Assembly (NCBI GenBank): GCA_958346165.1
Contig: CATVQO010000012.1
Coordinates: 1 to 17,760, forward strand
Direction of reading: 5' to 3'
Length of the DNA stretch: 17,760 bases
From: an uncultured Collinsella sp.
GTDB lineage: Bacteria; Actinomycetota; Coriobacteriia; Coriobacteriales; Coriobacteriaceae
Shown: piece by piece, positions 7,336 through 15,256 of the stretch
Layout: each line of letters starts with the position of its first letter
Numbering within the stretch: the stretch's first letter is position 1
Position numbers and translations under genes: made by a program
The notes under the pieces: generated by a model
What the model was told of the DNA's origin: nothing
What the model saw: only the letters and a program-made list of their open reading frames with translations
Database searches by the model: none

Positions 7336-8109
7336 CTAGCGCGCGAACTCGCGTAAAAGTGCGTCTTCCACTTCCCGAAGCGAAAGGGCCCCGCCTCCCT
7401 CGGCGGGACGGGTGACCACGATGCAGCGCGCTCCAGCGTCGCGCGCTGCGGCGAGCTTCTCAGCCGTGCCGCCTACGGTTCCCGAGTCCTTGGTCACAAG
7501 CCACTGGGCGCCCACCTGCCGAAGCATCGCCTCGTTGAGCTCGCGGGTGAAGGGCCCCTGCATGCCGATGACGTGCGACGGCGAAAACCCCGCGTCGATG
7601 CACTTCGTTATAGCACCGGGCAGCGGGAGCACACGCACGAAGAAGCGCTCCGCGAAATCGGCGACGCGCGTGTAGGGAGCAAGCTCCTTGCTCCCCGTCG
7701 TGAGAAGCGCGCGACCCGGGTTCTCGGAGAGAAAGCGCGCCGCGCAGGCGATCGACGCGACCGGCACGACGCCTTTGGGCAGCGCCTCGGCCGGGCGCGC
7801 AAGGCGCAGGCATCGTGCACCCACGGCGAGCGAAGCGGCCCGGATGTTGCCGCTTGCGAGCGTGGCGAAGGGGTGCGTGGCATCGACGACGATGCACGCG
7901 CCGGAAAGCTCGCGCTCCATGTCGGCCTCGTCGAGCCTGCCCGCATGCACCTCGATGCCCGGAAGCTGGCCCAAAAGCTCGCCTCCGTACTCGGTTGCCG
8001 CGTAGGCACGGGCGGGGATGCCCGCCCCGCTCGCCCATTCGCACAGAAGGCGGCCCTCGGTGGTGCCGGCGAAGATGCGCAGCGCCGGCGCGGATGCGGG
8101 CGCCGTCAC
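7336..8109 (-). CDS. cobK: Precorrin-6A (cobalt-precorrin-6A) reductase
   Basis: NAD(P)H-dependent reduction of a corrin-ring double bond, giving (cobalt-)precorrin-6B; called CbiJ in the oxygen-independent pathway. The 257-residue product shows the N-terminal nucleotide-binding phrase IFAGTTEGR (12-20), DATHPFA (76-82), LLTTGSKEL, GMQGPF and the C-terminal VTKDSGTVGG, all hallmarks of the CobK/CbiJ family, at the usual length. The start is GTG (8107-8109), overlapping the cbiC stop as GTGA; no strong Shine-Dalgarno sequence is seen, so translation is probably coupled. It is the last gene of the cob run; its stop is followed by GC-rich DNA with no T-rich terminator and then the IS21 remnant. 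Confidence 0.94.
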   Translation of the reverse strand: MTAPASAPALRIFAGTTEGRLLCEWASGAGIPARAYAATEYGGELLGQLPGIEVHAGRLDEADMERELSGACIVVDATHPFATLASGNIRAASLAVGARCLRLARPAEALPKGVVPVASIACAARFLSENPGRALLTTGSKELAPYTRVADFAERFFVRVLPLPGAITKCIDAGFSPSHVIGMQGPFTRELNEAMLRQVGAQWLVTKDSGTVGGTAEKLAAARDAGARCIVVTRPAEGGGALSLREVEDALLREFAR

Positions 8110-8747
8110 TTCGGGCCGCCTGGGCGCGTGATCTGGTAGAGCAGCGCGTTCATAATGGCGGCCGCCACGGTCGAACCGCCCTTGCGACCCCTCGCGACGA
8201 TGGCCGGCACGCGTCGCGCGAGTAGCTCCTCTTTCGCCTCGACCACGTTCACAAACCCGACCGGCACCCCAACGACGAGCGCGGGCGCGATCTTCCCCGC
8301 GTCCATGAGCTCGGCGAGGCGCAGAAGTGCCGTGGGGGCGTTACCGACGGTCACGATGAGCGGACCCTCGATGCCGCAAGCTTTGTCCATGCTCGCAACG
8401 GCGCGAGTCGTGCCCGCGGCGCGCGCAGCCGCGGCGACATTAGGGTCGGCCATGTAGCACACGGCCTTGCAGCCGAGCTTTGCGAGCGCGGGCTTGCTTA
8501 TGCCTGCGAGCGCCATGTTCGTGTCGGTGAGCACCGTGGCCCCTGCGCGCAGTGCGTCGAGAGCACAGTGCGCGGCGTCATGGGTGAATACGAGGGAATC
8601 GGCGTACGAGAAGTCGGCAGTGGTGTGGATGACGCGCTTCACGACGGGCTCTTCAAGCGGCGGGAACGTGCGGCCGCCGAGCTCTTCGGTGATGATCTCG
8701 AAGCTGCGCCGCTCGATGTCGCCGGGCGCCATCTCCTTGGAATCCAT
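8106..8747 (-). CDS. cbiC: Precorrin-8X (cobalt-precorrin-8) methylmutase
   Basis: Moves the methyl group from C-11 to C-12 of the ring-contracted corrin, producing (hydrogeno/cob)yrinic acid; homologous to CobH. The 213-residue product is full length for the family. It carries the catalytic histidine in RVIHTTADFSYADSL (His41), then TDTNMALAGISK, the substrate-pocket phrase GNAPTALLRL, VGVPVGFVNVVEAKEEL and the C-terminal RGRKGGSTVAAAIMNALL. The ATG directly follows the cobO stop (TAGATG, no gap). Two Shine-Dalgarno-like stretches lie upstream, AAGGAG (8759-8764) and GGAG (8754-8757). Confidence 0.96.
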   Translation of the reverse strand: MDSKEMAPGDIERRSFEIITEELGGRTFPPLEEPVVKRVIHTTADFSYADSLVFTHDAAHCALDALRAGATVLTDTNMALAGISKPALAKLGCKAVCYMADPNVAAAARAAGTTRAVASMDKACGIEGPLIVTVGNAPTALLRLAELMDAGKIAPALVVGVPVGFVNVVEAKEELLARRVPAIVARGRKGGSTVAAAIMNALLYQITRPGGPK

Positions 8748-9263
8748 CTAGTACTCCACTCCTTCCCTTGCACCTATCCCCTGAGCGTAGGGGTGTTTCT
8801 CGCACCGCATCTCGGTTATGTAGTCGGCCTTCTCCACGATCTTGCGGGAAGGCGCGCGCCCGGTGAGCGCTACTTCGACGCCGCGCGCGGACATATCGAG
8901 CGCGCGGTCCACGAGCGCCTCGTCGACAAGCCCCTTCGAAAGCGCGTCGAGCGCCTCGTCGAGCACGAGCAGTCCCTCCTGCGCGCCCTCGAGCTCGGCG
9001 AGCGCGGAAGCGAGGTTCCCATCGTGCAGCTCGCGCGTCGCGGCAAGTTCTTCCGACGTCATGGACCAGGTAAACTTGTCCGACGCCTTCCCCGCGAACA
9101 CGGGCACGCCGAAATGCTCGGCGAGCAGGCGCACCTCCCCGCTTTCGCCGTCTTTCAGGAACTGCACGACGACGACGCGGCGGCCTGCGGCGAGCATGCG
9201 AAGGGCGAGGCCCATCGCCGCCGTGGTCTTGCCTTTGCCGTCGCCATGATACACGTGGATCAT
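8748..9263 (-). CDS. cobO: Cob(I)alamin (corrinoid) adenosyltransferase, BtuR/CobO family
   Basis: Transfers the 5'-deoxyadenosyl group of ATP to the reduced cobalt of corrinoids. The 171-residue protein starts with the P-loop GDGKGKTT (7-14) right at its N-terminus, as in short anaerobe homologues; proteobacterial BtuR is about 25 residues longer at that end. Other family marks are VVVVQFLKDG, the Walker-B-like LLVLDEALDALSKGLV, and EVALTGRAPSRKIVEKADYITEM. The start is set at 9263 because it precedes the P-loop by the family distance, has AGGAGG just upstream, and overlaps the cobQ stop as ATGA. The longer open frame up to 9596 is the shadow of cobQ. Confidence 0.95.
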   Translation of the reverse strand: MIHVYHGDGKGKTTAAMGLALRMLAAGRRVVVVQFLKDGESGEVRLLAEHFGVPVFAGKASDKFTWSMTSEELAATRELHDGNLASALAELEGAQEGLLVLDEALDALSKGLVDEALVDRALDMSARGVEVALTGRAPSRKIVEKADYITEMRCEKHPYAQGIGAREGVEY

Positions 9264-10759
9264 ACGCCCTCCTCGATAATGCGGTAGACATACTCCATGT
9301 CGAGCGCCACGCGCACGGAGTCGGCCAGGCGGTCGAACTCGCGCGCACGGTGATCGGCCGCGGACGCCGCGCCCACAGCACCCACGACGCTCTCGGGCAG
9401 GCCACGCATGCGCGCGAGCGAGCGCGCGAGGGCGAGCGCCACCCCCGGTTCGTCGAACAGGCCGTGGAGATAGGTTCCAAACACGTTTCCGCAGGCCGCG
9501 CCGTCTGGTTTGCCGCCAATCGTGCCCGCAGGGGCGCAGGAGACGATCGTTTCGCCGTCGTGGATCTCGTACCCGCGAGCCGTCATGCCGTTCCACACCG
9601 AGAACGCGCCTTGGGCGCCTGTGATGCGCAGCTCCGACTGGGCGAGGCGCTTTTCCTCCCTGAACACCGTACTTGCAGGGATGAGCCCGAGCCCGCGCGC
9701 GGTGCCAGCGCCTTCCCTGCCGTGCGGGTCGGAAAGCTCGTCACCCAAAAGCTGGTAGCCTCCGCATATGCCGAGCACCGGCGTGCCCGCACCCGAAAGC
9801 GCGCGTACACAGGCTCCGATGCCGCTAGCCGCAAGCCAGCGCGCGTCGTCGAGCGTGGTCTTCGAGCCGGGGAGCACCACCAGGTCGGGTCGGCCCAGAT
9901 CGGTCGTCGAGGAAACGTAGCGCACGCCCACGCCGGGCACGCGCGAAAGCGGGTCGAAGTCGGTGAAGTTCGACAGATGTGGAAGGCGCACGACGGCGAC
10001 GTCGATGACGCCGCGCGCCTCGCGGGCAGATAGGCGCGGCGCGAGCGAGTCCTCGTCGTCCAGGTCGAGCGTAAGATACGGCACGACCCCCACGACGGGA
10101 ACCCCGCACATCTTCTCGAGCGGGGCCAAACCCGGGCGCAGGATTTCCACATCGCCGCGGAACTTGTTCACCACAAGCCCCCGCAAAAGAGCGCGATCCT
10201 CGGGCGCAAAGAGCGCGACCGTGCCGTAGAGCTGGGCAAACACCCCGCCTGGGTCGATGTCGCCCGCGAGCAGCACGGGGGAGGACACGGCGCGCGCGAG
10301 CCCCATGTTGACGATGTCGTTTTCGGCAAGGTTGATTTCGACGGGGCTGCCGGCGCCCTCGATGACGATGACGTCGTTTTCCTCCGCGAGCGAATCGAAC
10401 GCCTCCAAAATCTGCGGCATGAACGCCTTCTTTCGCGCGAAGTAGTCCCTCGCAGCGAAGGCTCCCTGCGCCTTGCCGGCCACGATGAGCTGGCTTCGGT
10501 GGTCGCTTTCGGGCTTGAGCAGGATGGGGTTCATGCGCACGTCGGGCGCGATGCCGCACGCCTCGGCCTGCATGATCTGGGCGCGCCCCATCTCGTGCCC
10601 ATCGGCCGTGACACCGCTGTTGAGCGCCATGTTCTGGCTCTTGAAGGGAGCCACGCGCAGGCCGTCCTGCGAAAGCACACGGCACAGCCCCGCCGCAAGC
10701 AGGCTCTTCCCCGCGTTCGACATGGTGCCCTGGATCATGATGGGCTTCGCCCTACCCAC
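9260..10759 (-). CDS. cobQ: Cobyric acid synthase (adenosylcobyrinate a,c-diamide amidotransferase)
   Basis: Amidates the b, d, e and g side chains of adenosylcobyrinic acid a,c-diamide using glutamine and ATP; called CbiP in the anaerobic pathway. With the GTG start at 10759 the product is 499 residues, normal for the family. The N-terminal dethiobiotin-synthetase-like domain has IQGTMSNAGKS (9-19), KSQNMALNS and IEGAGSPVEINL. The C-terminal class I glutamine amidotransferase domain has nucleophile Cys332 in GICGGYQLLG and the catalytic His in GTYLHGLFD. GTG is preferred because AAGGAGG lies nine bases upstream and the overlap with the cobD stop is only eight bases. The longer frame up to 10897 would overlap cobD deeply and adds low-complexity Arg/Ala sequence. 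Confidence 0.95.
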   Translation of the reverse strand: MGRAKPIMIQGTMSNAGKSLLAAGLCRVLSQDGLRVAPFKSQNMALNSGVTADGHEMGRAQIMQAEACGIAPDVRMNPILLKPESDHRSQLIVAGKAQGAFAARDYFARKKAFMPQILEAFDSLAEENDVIVIEGAGSPVEINLAENDIVNMGLARAVSSPVLLAGDIDPGGVFAQLYGTVALFAPEDRALLRGLVVNKFRGDVEILRPGLAPLEKMCGVPVVGVVPYLTLDLDDEDSLAPRLSAREARGVIDVAVVRLPHLSNFTDFDPLSRVPGVGVRYVSSTTDLGRPDLVVLPGSKTTLDDARWLAASGIGACVRALSGAGTPVLGICGGYQLLGDELSDPHGREGAGTARGLGLIPASTVFREEKRLAQSELRITGAQGAFSVWNGMTARGYEIHDGETIVSCAPAGTIGGKPDGAACGNVFGTYLHGLFDEPGVALALARSLARMRGLPESVVGAVGAASAADHRAREFDRLADSVRVALDMEYVYRIIEEGV

Positions 10760-11975
10760 GGGTATCGACCTCCTTCGCCGAGCCTCGGCCATCCGCGCCC
10801 GCCATAGCGTCGCTGCAAGAAGCGCCGCCCCGTTCGTCGGGTTCGCCTTCGCCCGATGCGCCTTCCGCCCGAAGCGCGCGGCTGAACGCCATCGCAAGCC
10901 GGGCGTTCTCCTTGCGCGTGCGCACCGCGACGCGGCACCAGAAACGGGACAGTACCGAAAACGAGTCGCACGTGCGGACCAAAACCCCCTGTTTATACAG
11001 GCGCTCGGGGATGTCTTTCGCCGGCATGCGGACTAAAAGGAAGTTCGCATCCGACGGCACGACGGAAAGCCCGAGCGAGGAGAGCTCGTGGGAAAGCCAC
11101 GCTCGCTCGCCCGCCAGTACATCGCGCGTGCGCGAGACGTATTCGACGTCTTCCAGGGCGGCGATGCCTGCGGCCTCGGCGACCGAGGAGACGGGCCACG
11201 CCTGTCCCGCCCGGCGAATCCCCTCGAGGAGTTGGGCGTTTCCGCTGATCAGATACCCCAACCGCAACCCTGCCATTCCGTAGAGCTTGGTGAACGCGGA
11301 GAGCACGGCCACATGGTGCGAACACGCGGCGCGTGCGGCCACGCTCCTTTCGCGGGCGTCGGGCGCAAATCCGAGGAAGCACTCGTCCACGACGAGCAGC
11401 GCGCCCACCTGCTCGCAGCGGCAAGCCGCGGCATCGATCACGCTGGGGTCGACGAGGCGCCCCGTCGGGTTGTTCGGATTGCAGAGGTACGCCACGTCTC
11501 CCGGCCCCTCGATCGCGCGGGCGAAGGAGGCGGGCACGTCGAAGTCGTCCGCTTCGGAGAGCGGGAACTCCTGCACGCATGCACCGTAGTACGATGCCGC
11601 CTCCGCATATTCAGAGAACGTCGGCGCGCACACGACGATGCGTTTCGGGCGCACCGCCGCAGCGAGCCGCCAGATGATGTCGGACGCGCCCGCGCCGCAG
11701 ACGATAGTATCTTCGGGAATGCCCTGGGCGCGCGCTAGGGCGCGAACGAGGGCGAGGCTTTCCCTATCGGGGTAGGCGTCGATTCGAGAAAGCGACTTGC
11801 AAGCTGCGGCGACGGCGCGCGGCGAGGGGCCTGCCGGATTCACGTTCACCGAGAAGTCGATGAGATCGGAGGCGCCCCCTTCGCAACCGATGCCGAGCGA
11901 TTGCGCGCTGCCCCCATGCGTACGGGCGCGCAGGATTCCCCCGGCAGCCCGGAGCGCGGCGTGGTCTTCCCTCAT
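10752..11975 (-). CDS. cobD: Threonine-phosphate decarboxylase, PLP-dependent (CobD type)
   Basis: Makes (R)-1-amino-2-propanol O-2-phosphate from L-threonine phosphate; CbiB then attaches it to cobyric acid. The 407-residue product is a fold-type I aminotransferase-like enzyme. It has HGG near residue 20, IDFSVNVNPAGPS, the cofactor phosphate region CGAGASDIIWRL, NPNNPTGRL, VVDECFLGF, and the Schiff-base Lys230 in SAFTKLYGMAGLRLGY. It corresponds to Salmonella CobD and to the protein called CobC in Pseudomonas denitrificans. It is about 40 residues longer than Salmonella CobD because of a Gly/Ser/Asp/Glu-rich C-terminal tail that looks disordered. The start overlaps the cbiB stop as ATGA; the longer open frame up to 12086 is a shadow of cbiB. 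Confidence 0.93.
   Translation of the reverse strand: MREDHAALRAAGGILRARTHGGSAQSLGIGCEGGASDLIDFSVNVNPAGPSPRAVAAACKSLSRIDAYPDRESLALVRALARAQGIPEDTIVCGAGASDIIWRLAAAVRPKRIVVCAPTFSEYAEAASYYGACVQEFPLSEADDFDVPASFARAIEGPGDVAYLCNPNNPTGRLVDPSVIDAAACRCEQVGALLVVDECFLGFAPDARERSVAARAACSHHVAVLSAFTKLYGMAGLRLGYLISGNAQLLEGIRRAGQAWPVSSVAEAAGIAALEDVEYVSRTRDVLAGERAWLSHELSSLGLSVVPSDANFLLVRMPAKDIPERLYKQGVLVRTCDSFSVLSRFWCRVAVRTRKENARLAMAFSRALRAEGASGEGEPDERGGASCSDAMAGADGRGSAKEVDTRG
10769..10775 (-). promoter_or_regulatory. Ribosome binding site that decides the cobQ GTG start
   Basis: On the minus strand AAGGAGG lies nine bases before GTG at 10757-10759, inside the last codons of cobD (K-E-V coding). This supports a non-ATG start and translational coupling. 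Confidence 0.75.
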
Positions 11976-12946
11976 GCCATCGCCCCCAAGGCGAGCACGA
12001 CCGCCGCGCGCGCGGCGCCGAAGACGACGAGCGCGCATACGGACGCGGCGAGCATGAGCCTTGTCGCCCGGGCGATGTCGCCCCACTCGATTTCGCGGGA
12101 CGCGTCGCCTATCGTCGGTTTCTCAACGAGCTTGCCGAAATACACCGCGGGTCCTGCCAGGCGCAGCCCGAGCGCGCCCGCACACGCTGACTCGGTCTGC
12201 GCCGAGTTGGGGCTCGCATGGCGACGCCTGTCGCGGCGCCAGATGCGCGCCGCCCCGCGCGCGTCGAGCCCGACGATCGGGCACACGGCGATCATGAACA
12301 GGGCCGATAAGCGCGAGGGAATCCAGTTCACCGCATCGTCGAGGCGCGCCGAGGCGCGACCGAAGTCGATGTAGCGCTCGTTTTTGTAGCCCACCATGCT
12401 GTCGAGCGTGTTCACCGCCTTGTACGCCATGCCCAAGGGCGCACCCCCGATCATAAGGTAGAAAAGTGGCGCGATGACGCCGTCGCTCGCGTTCTCCGCC
12501 ACCGTTTCCACGGCGGCGCGCGCGACGCCCTGCTCGTCGAGAACAGACGTGTCGCGTCCCACGATGAGCCCGACGGCTTCGCGCGCCGCGACAAGGCCGC
12601 CCTTCGAGAACGCGTGGGCCACGGCCAGGCTCTGGCGGCGCAGCTCGCATGTCGCGAGAACCTGATAGCTCGCCCATGCCTCGGCCACGAAGCGCAAGCC
12701 GGAGTGAACCATGCCGCAAAGATGTAGGATACCCCAGGTCAAAAGCCCACACGCAAGCGGAAGCGCCACGGCGAGCACAAGCCCTGCGGCACGCGTGCCC
12801 GCGGACGTTTGCGGGATTGCGCCTCGAAGGCGGCCTTCGGCCCACGTGATCGCGCGCCCCATGGCGACGACGGGATGGGGAAGCCAGCGCGGGTCGCCGA
12901 AGGCAAGGTCGGCCGCGAACCCGGCGGCGACGGCAAGAATCGTCAT
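11972..12946 (-). CDS. cbiB: Adenosylcobinamide-phosphate synthase, membrane protein CbiB
   Basis: Condenses adenosylcobyric acid with aminopropanol phosphate to give adenosylcobinamide phosphate, at the cytoplasmic membrane. The 324-residue protein matches the family length (about 320). It starts with AADLAFGDPRWLPHPVVAMG (11-30), followed by hydrophobic segments around LVLAVALPLACGLLTWGIL. The conserved blocks VAENASDGVIAPLFY and NTLDSMVGYKNERYIDFG are present, and the C-terminus is a helix (LMLAASVCALVVFGAARAAVV). It starts at the ATG at 12944-12946, sharing one base with the upstream stop (TGATG). An in-frame GTG one codon earlier would give a GTGA overlap instead and cannot be excluded. 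Confidence 0.95.
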   Translation of the reverse strand: MTILAVAAGFAADLAFGDPRWLPHPVVAMGRAITWAEGRLRGAIPQTSAGTRAAGLVLAVALPLACGLLTWGILHLCGMVHSGLRFVAEAWASYQVLATCELRRQSLAVAHAFSKGGLVAAREAVGLIVGRDTSVLDEQGVARAAVETVAENASDGVIAPLFYLMIGGAPLGMAYKAVNTLDSMVGYKNERYIDFGRASARLDDAVNWIPSRLSALFMIAVCPIVGLDARGAARIWRRDRRRHASPNSAQTESACAGALGLRLAGPAVYFGKLVEKPTIGDASREIEWGDIARATRLMLAASVCALVVFGAARAAVVLALGAMA

Positions 12947-13947
12947 CACCGGGCATCGCCCCCCGAAGCGGGGCGAACGTCGCGAAGGCAGCGCCCATCC
13001 CAGGTGGCGGCCCATGCGCCGCCCGGCTCGGTATGCACGTCGAAATATCCCATTTTCGGGACAGCTAGCTCGGAGAGTAGCGCTTTCACGGTACCCGCGT
13101 GAACGACGAAGACGGCGCGCCTACTCCCCTGGGCGCGCTCCGATTCGCACGCCTCCCGAAACGCCGCGACGACGCGGCGGGTGAAATCGCTCTTGCCCTC
13201 GCCATGCGGGCAGCGCGTCTCGCACCAGGAGTCTACCCAGGCGTGGTAGCGCACATCCTCTTTAAGCTCGGCGGCGCTTCGCCCCTCGAAGTCACCGAAA
13301 TCCATCTCGCGCAGACCGGGGCACGCCATAAGCTCCGCGTTCGGGAAGAGGATGCGAGCCGTCTGGTCGGTGCGGGCCATGCCGCTCGTGATAACACGGA
13401 ACACGTCACGATCGCACGCGAGGTCGCGCAAAGCGCGCTCGCCCGCACTCGACAGGGGCTCGTCGGTGCCCGCCCCGCTGTAGCGATGGTCTTCCGTGCC
13501 CGCCGTGGCACCATGGCGCACGAAGACGACTTCCAAAGGCGCGCCCGCGCCCTGCGTCCCTCGAGGCGCATCGGCAAGGTTTCCTTTGATGACCTGGGGA
13601 ATCCCGCACGTCATGCGCACGACGACGTCGGCGCGCGCAGCGAGCGCGCATCCCAGGCGCCCCGCGCGCTCGCGCCATTGGGCGTCTTCCGCACGCATGG
13701 GGACGACCCCCGAGCCGACCAAGGGCAGAATCACTGCGTCGAAGCCGATCAGCCGCTCGAGCGCCCGGTCAGCGTCGAGCGCGCGTACGAGTTCCTCAGC
13801 ACGGTACGCGACACGGCCGGCAAAAGCCGCGGGCACGCCGCCCTCCGCAAGCTGCGCCGCGTCGACGAAATCGTCCGCCGCGAACCCGAGCCTTTCGCGC
13901 ACGAAGGTCCTCTTCCCCGAATGCGCGCCACCTACCACGAGAATCAT
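12946..13947 (-). CDS. Fusion of a reduced CobU-like domain with a histidine phosphatase (probable alpha-ribazole phosphatase)
   Basis: A 333-residue two-domain protein. Residues 1-130 resemble CobU (adenosylcobinamide kinase/guanylyltransferase): P-loop GGAHSGKRT (6-14) and a C-terminal block GSGVVP ... RERAGRLGCALAARADVVV ... CGIPQVIKG that aligns with the end of the neighbouring true CobU. The CobU middle part is shortened, and the RIARHR segment holding the guanylylated histidine is absent. Residues about 140-333 form a histidine-phosphatase domain with VRHGAT (His145) and the second catalytic His283 in VVHAGT, plus GLREMDFGDFEGRSAAEL, a phrase typical of CobC/phosphoglycerate-mutase-like enzymes. 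CobC removes the 5'-phosphate from alpha-ribazole phosphate or adenosylcobalamin phosphate. No other cobC-like phosphatase is seen in the window, so this domain probably fills that step. The start at 13947 overlaps the cobS stop (ATGA). The role of the N-terminal domain is unknown; it may bind nucleotide or corrinoid. Confidence 0.85.
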   Translation of the reverse strand: MILVVGGAHSGKRTFVRERLGFAADDFVDAAQLAEGGVPAAFAGRVAYRAEELVRALDADRALERLIGFDAVILPLVGSGVVPMRAEDAQWRERAGRLGCALAARADVVVRMTCGIPQVIKGNLADAPRGTQGAGAPLEVVFVRHGATAGTEDHRYSGAGTDEPLSSAGERALRDLACDRDVFRVITSGMARTDQTARILFPNAELMACPGLREMDFGDFEGRSAAELKEDVRYHAWVDSWCETRCPHGEGKSDFTRRVVAAFREACESERAQGSRRAVFVVHAGTVKALLSELAVPKMGYFDVHTEPGGAWAATWDGRCLRDVRPASGGDAR

Positions 13948-14711
13948 AGGAGCATGCCCCCCGCCACCAGCATGGCAAGCATCGCGAGCTCGGCCCATTG
14001 CAGAAACCATCCGGCCAAATCACCCGTCACCCCGCCGAAGCGGGACAGGGCAACATGGCGGTACCACGCGAGCGCCAAAAGCCCCGCCACCGCCATAAGG
14101 GCGCCGACGGCCTGAGCGCACGCGACCATCCCTGCAGCCGAAGCCGCAGCGAAAGCGCAAAGCGGCACGACGATCGCCGCGCGCTTCTTCGCAGGCGAGA
14201 GCCCCACGGCCATGCCGTCCGCCCGCGCGGCAGGCCAGCATTCTACGGCGAGCCCCGAAAGCGCGCGGGAGAACACGAGCGAGCACAGAAGCGCGAGGAA
14301 CGCCCCCGCCGTAAGCGGCAGCGCGGTGAACAGGGAAAACTGCAGAATAAGGTACACGACAACACCGATGACCCCGAAGGCGCCCGCCCGCGGGTCGTGC
14401 ATGATCTCGAGCTTTCGCTCGCGCGGGGCCCAACTTGCAAGCGCATCGGAGGTGTCGCAGAGCCCGTCTAGGTGGATGCCTCCCGTCACCGCCACAGGCA
14501 ACGCCACGAGCACGGCCGCGACGATGGTCGCGGGCACGCCGAGCAGGTTCGCCACGTGCCCCCACGCCGTCATGAGGAAGCCTTCCGCAAGGCCCACCAG
14601 GGGAAACGCGGCAAGCGCATGGGTTGACCCGAAATCGGTCCAGGCCGATTTCGGGACGGGGATGCGCGAGAACGTTCCGAACGCCGCGCCGATTGCCTCT
14701 GCTATCTTCAC
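13944..14711 (-). CDS. cobS: Adenosylcobinamide-GDP ribazoletransferase (cobalamin synthase)
   Basis: Integral membrane enzyme that joins adenosylcobinamide-GDP with alpha-ribazole (or its phosphate), the last assembly step before dephosphorylation. The 255-residue product has the family's N-terminal FGTFSRIPVP (11-20). The metal-binding GGIHLDGLCDTSDALAS follows, then MHDPRAGAFGVIGVV, several hydrophobic helices rich in Ala/Leu/Val, and the C-terminal SRFGGVTGDLAG. The start is GTG at 14709-14711, overlapping the cobU stop as GTGA with AAGGA eight bases upstream. The longer frame to 14822 is cobU's shadow and adds an Arg-rich tail foreign to the family. Confidence 0.95.
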   Translation of the reverse strand: MKIAEAIGAAFGTFSRIPVPKSAWTDFGSTHALAAFPLVGLAEGFLMTAWGHVANLLGVPATIVAAVLVALPVAVTGGIHLDGLCDTSDALASWAPRERKLEIMHDPRAGAFGVIGVVVYLILQFSLFTALPLTAGAFLALLCSLVFSRALSGLAVECWPAARADGMAVGLSPAKKRAAIVVPLCAFAAASAAGMVACAQAVGALMAVAGLLALAWYRHVALSRFGGVTGDLAGWFLQWAELAMLAMLVAGGMLL

Positions 14712-15256
14712 CTTGTAGGTCCTTCGCCTTTCATCCACACGGGAATCCCGCATACCACTTCGACTGCGCGGTCGGCCAGCGCCGCCACGCCCGCGTTCAC
14801 GCGCGCGAGCGCGCGCCTCCATGCCTCGGTCCCCTCATCGTAGCGCATCCCATCGGCGAACACGTCGACGGTGACCACCACCGTATACGCAGCGGCCTGA
14901 GCGAGCCGTTCGATGCCTCCGAGCACCTCGCGCGCCGCAGCGTCGGGGTCACGTGGGGACAAGCCGCCTTCCGCGAAGAGCTCGTTCGCAACCAGGTTGC
15001 CCACGTCCTCCAAAAGAAGCGTGCAGCCGCACGGAAGCCCGGACGCTGCGGCGCCCACGTCACGCGTGCGCTCGAGGGTGGAAAACCCCTTGCCCTCGCG
15101 CAGCGCCCGATGGCGCGCGATGCGGCGGGCGCCCTCTTCCCCGAAGGGCTCCATCGTTGCCAGGTACACGCGGGGGCCGTCGTGCCCGAGGCACAGGGAC
15201 TCGGCATAGGCGCTCTTGCCGCTCGCGGCGGCGCCGATGACGAGTGTCACCGTCAT
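14708..15256 (-). CDS. cobU: Bifunctional adenosylcobinamide kinase / adenosylcobinamide-phosphate guanylyltransferase
   Basis: Phosphorylates adenosylcobinamide and transfers GMP to form adenosylcobinamide-GDP. At 182 residues it matches Salmonella CobU (181). It has the P-loop GAAASGKS (8-15) and the block VYLATMEPFGEEGARRIARH, whose His49 corresponds to the guanylylated histidine. The GTP-site region LLLEDVGNLVANELF follows, then the C-terminal phrase DVFADGMRYDEGT with VVCGIPVWMKG, a variant familiar from clostridial homologues rather than the NEVGxGIVP form of proteobacteria. The ATG overlaps the cobT stop as ATGA; only a weak Shine-Dalgarno sequence is present, consistent with coupled translation. 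Confidence 0.95.
   Translation of the reverse strand: MTVTLVIGAAASGKSAYAESLCLGHDGPRVYLATMEPFGEEGARRIARHRALREGKGFSTLERTRDVGAAASGLPCGCTLLLEDVGNLVANELFAEGGLSPRDPDAAAREVLGGIERLAQAAAYTVVVTVDVFADGMRYDEGTEAWRRALARVNAGVAALADRAVEVVCGIPVWMKGEGPTR

Noticed and set aside
7573..8139. 188-codon plus-strand open frame opposite cobK
   Set aside because: Arg-rich shadow of cobK, which carries family motifs throughout.
13099..14115. 338-codon plus-strand open frame
   Set aside because: Antisense to the CobU-like/phosphatase fusion and cobS; no family resemblance and no Shine-Dalgarno sequence.
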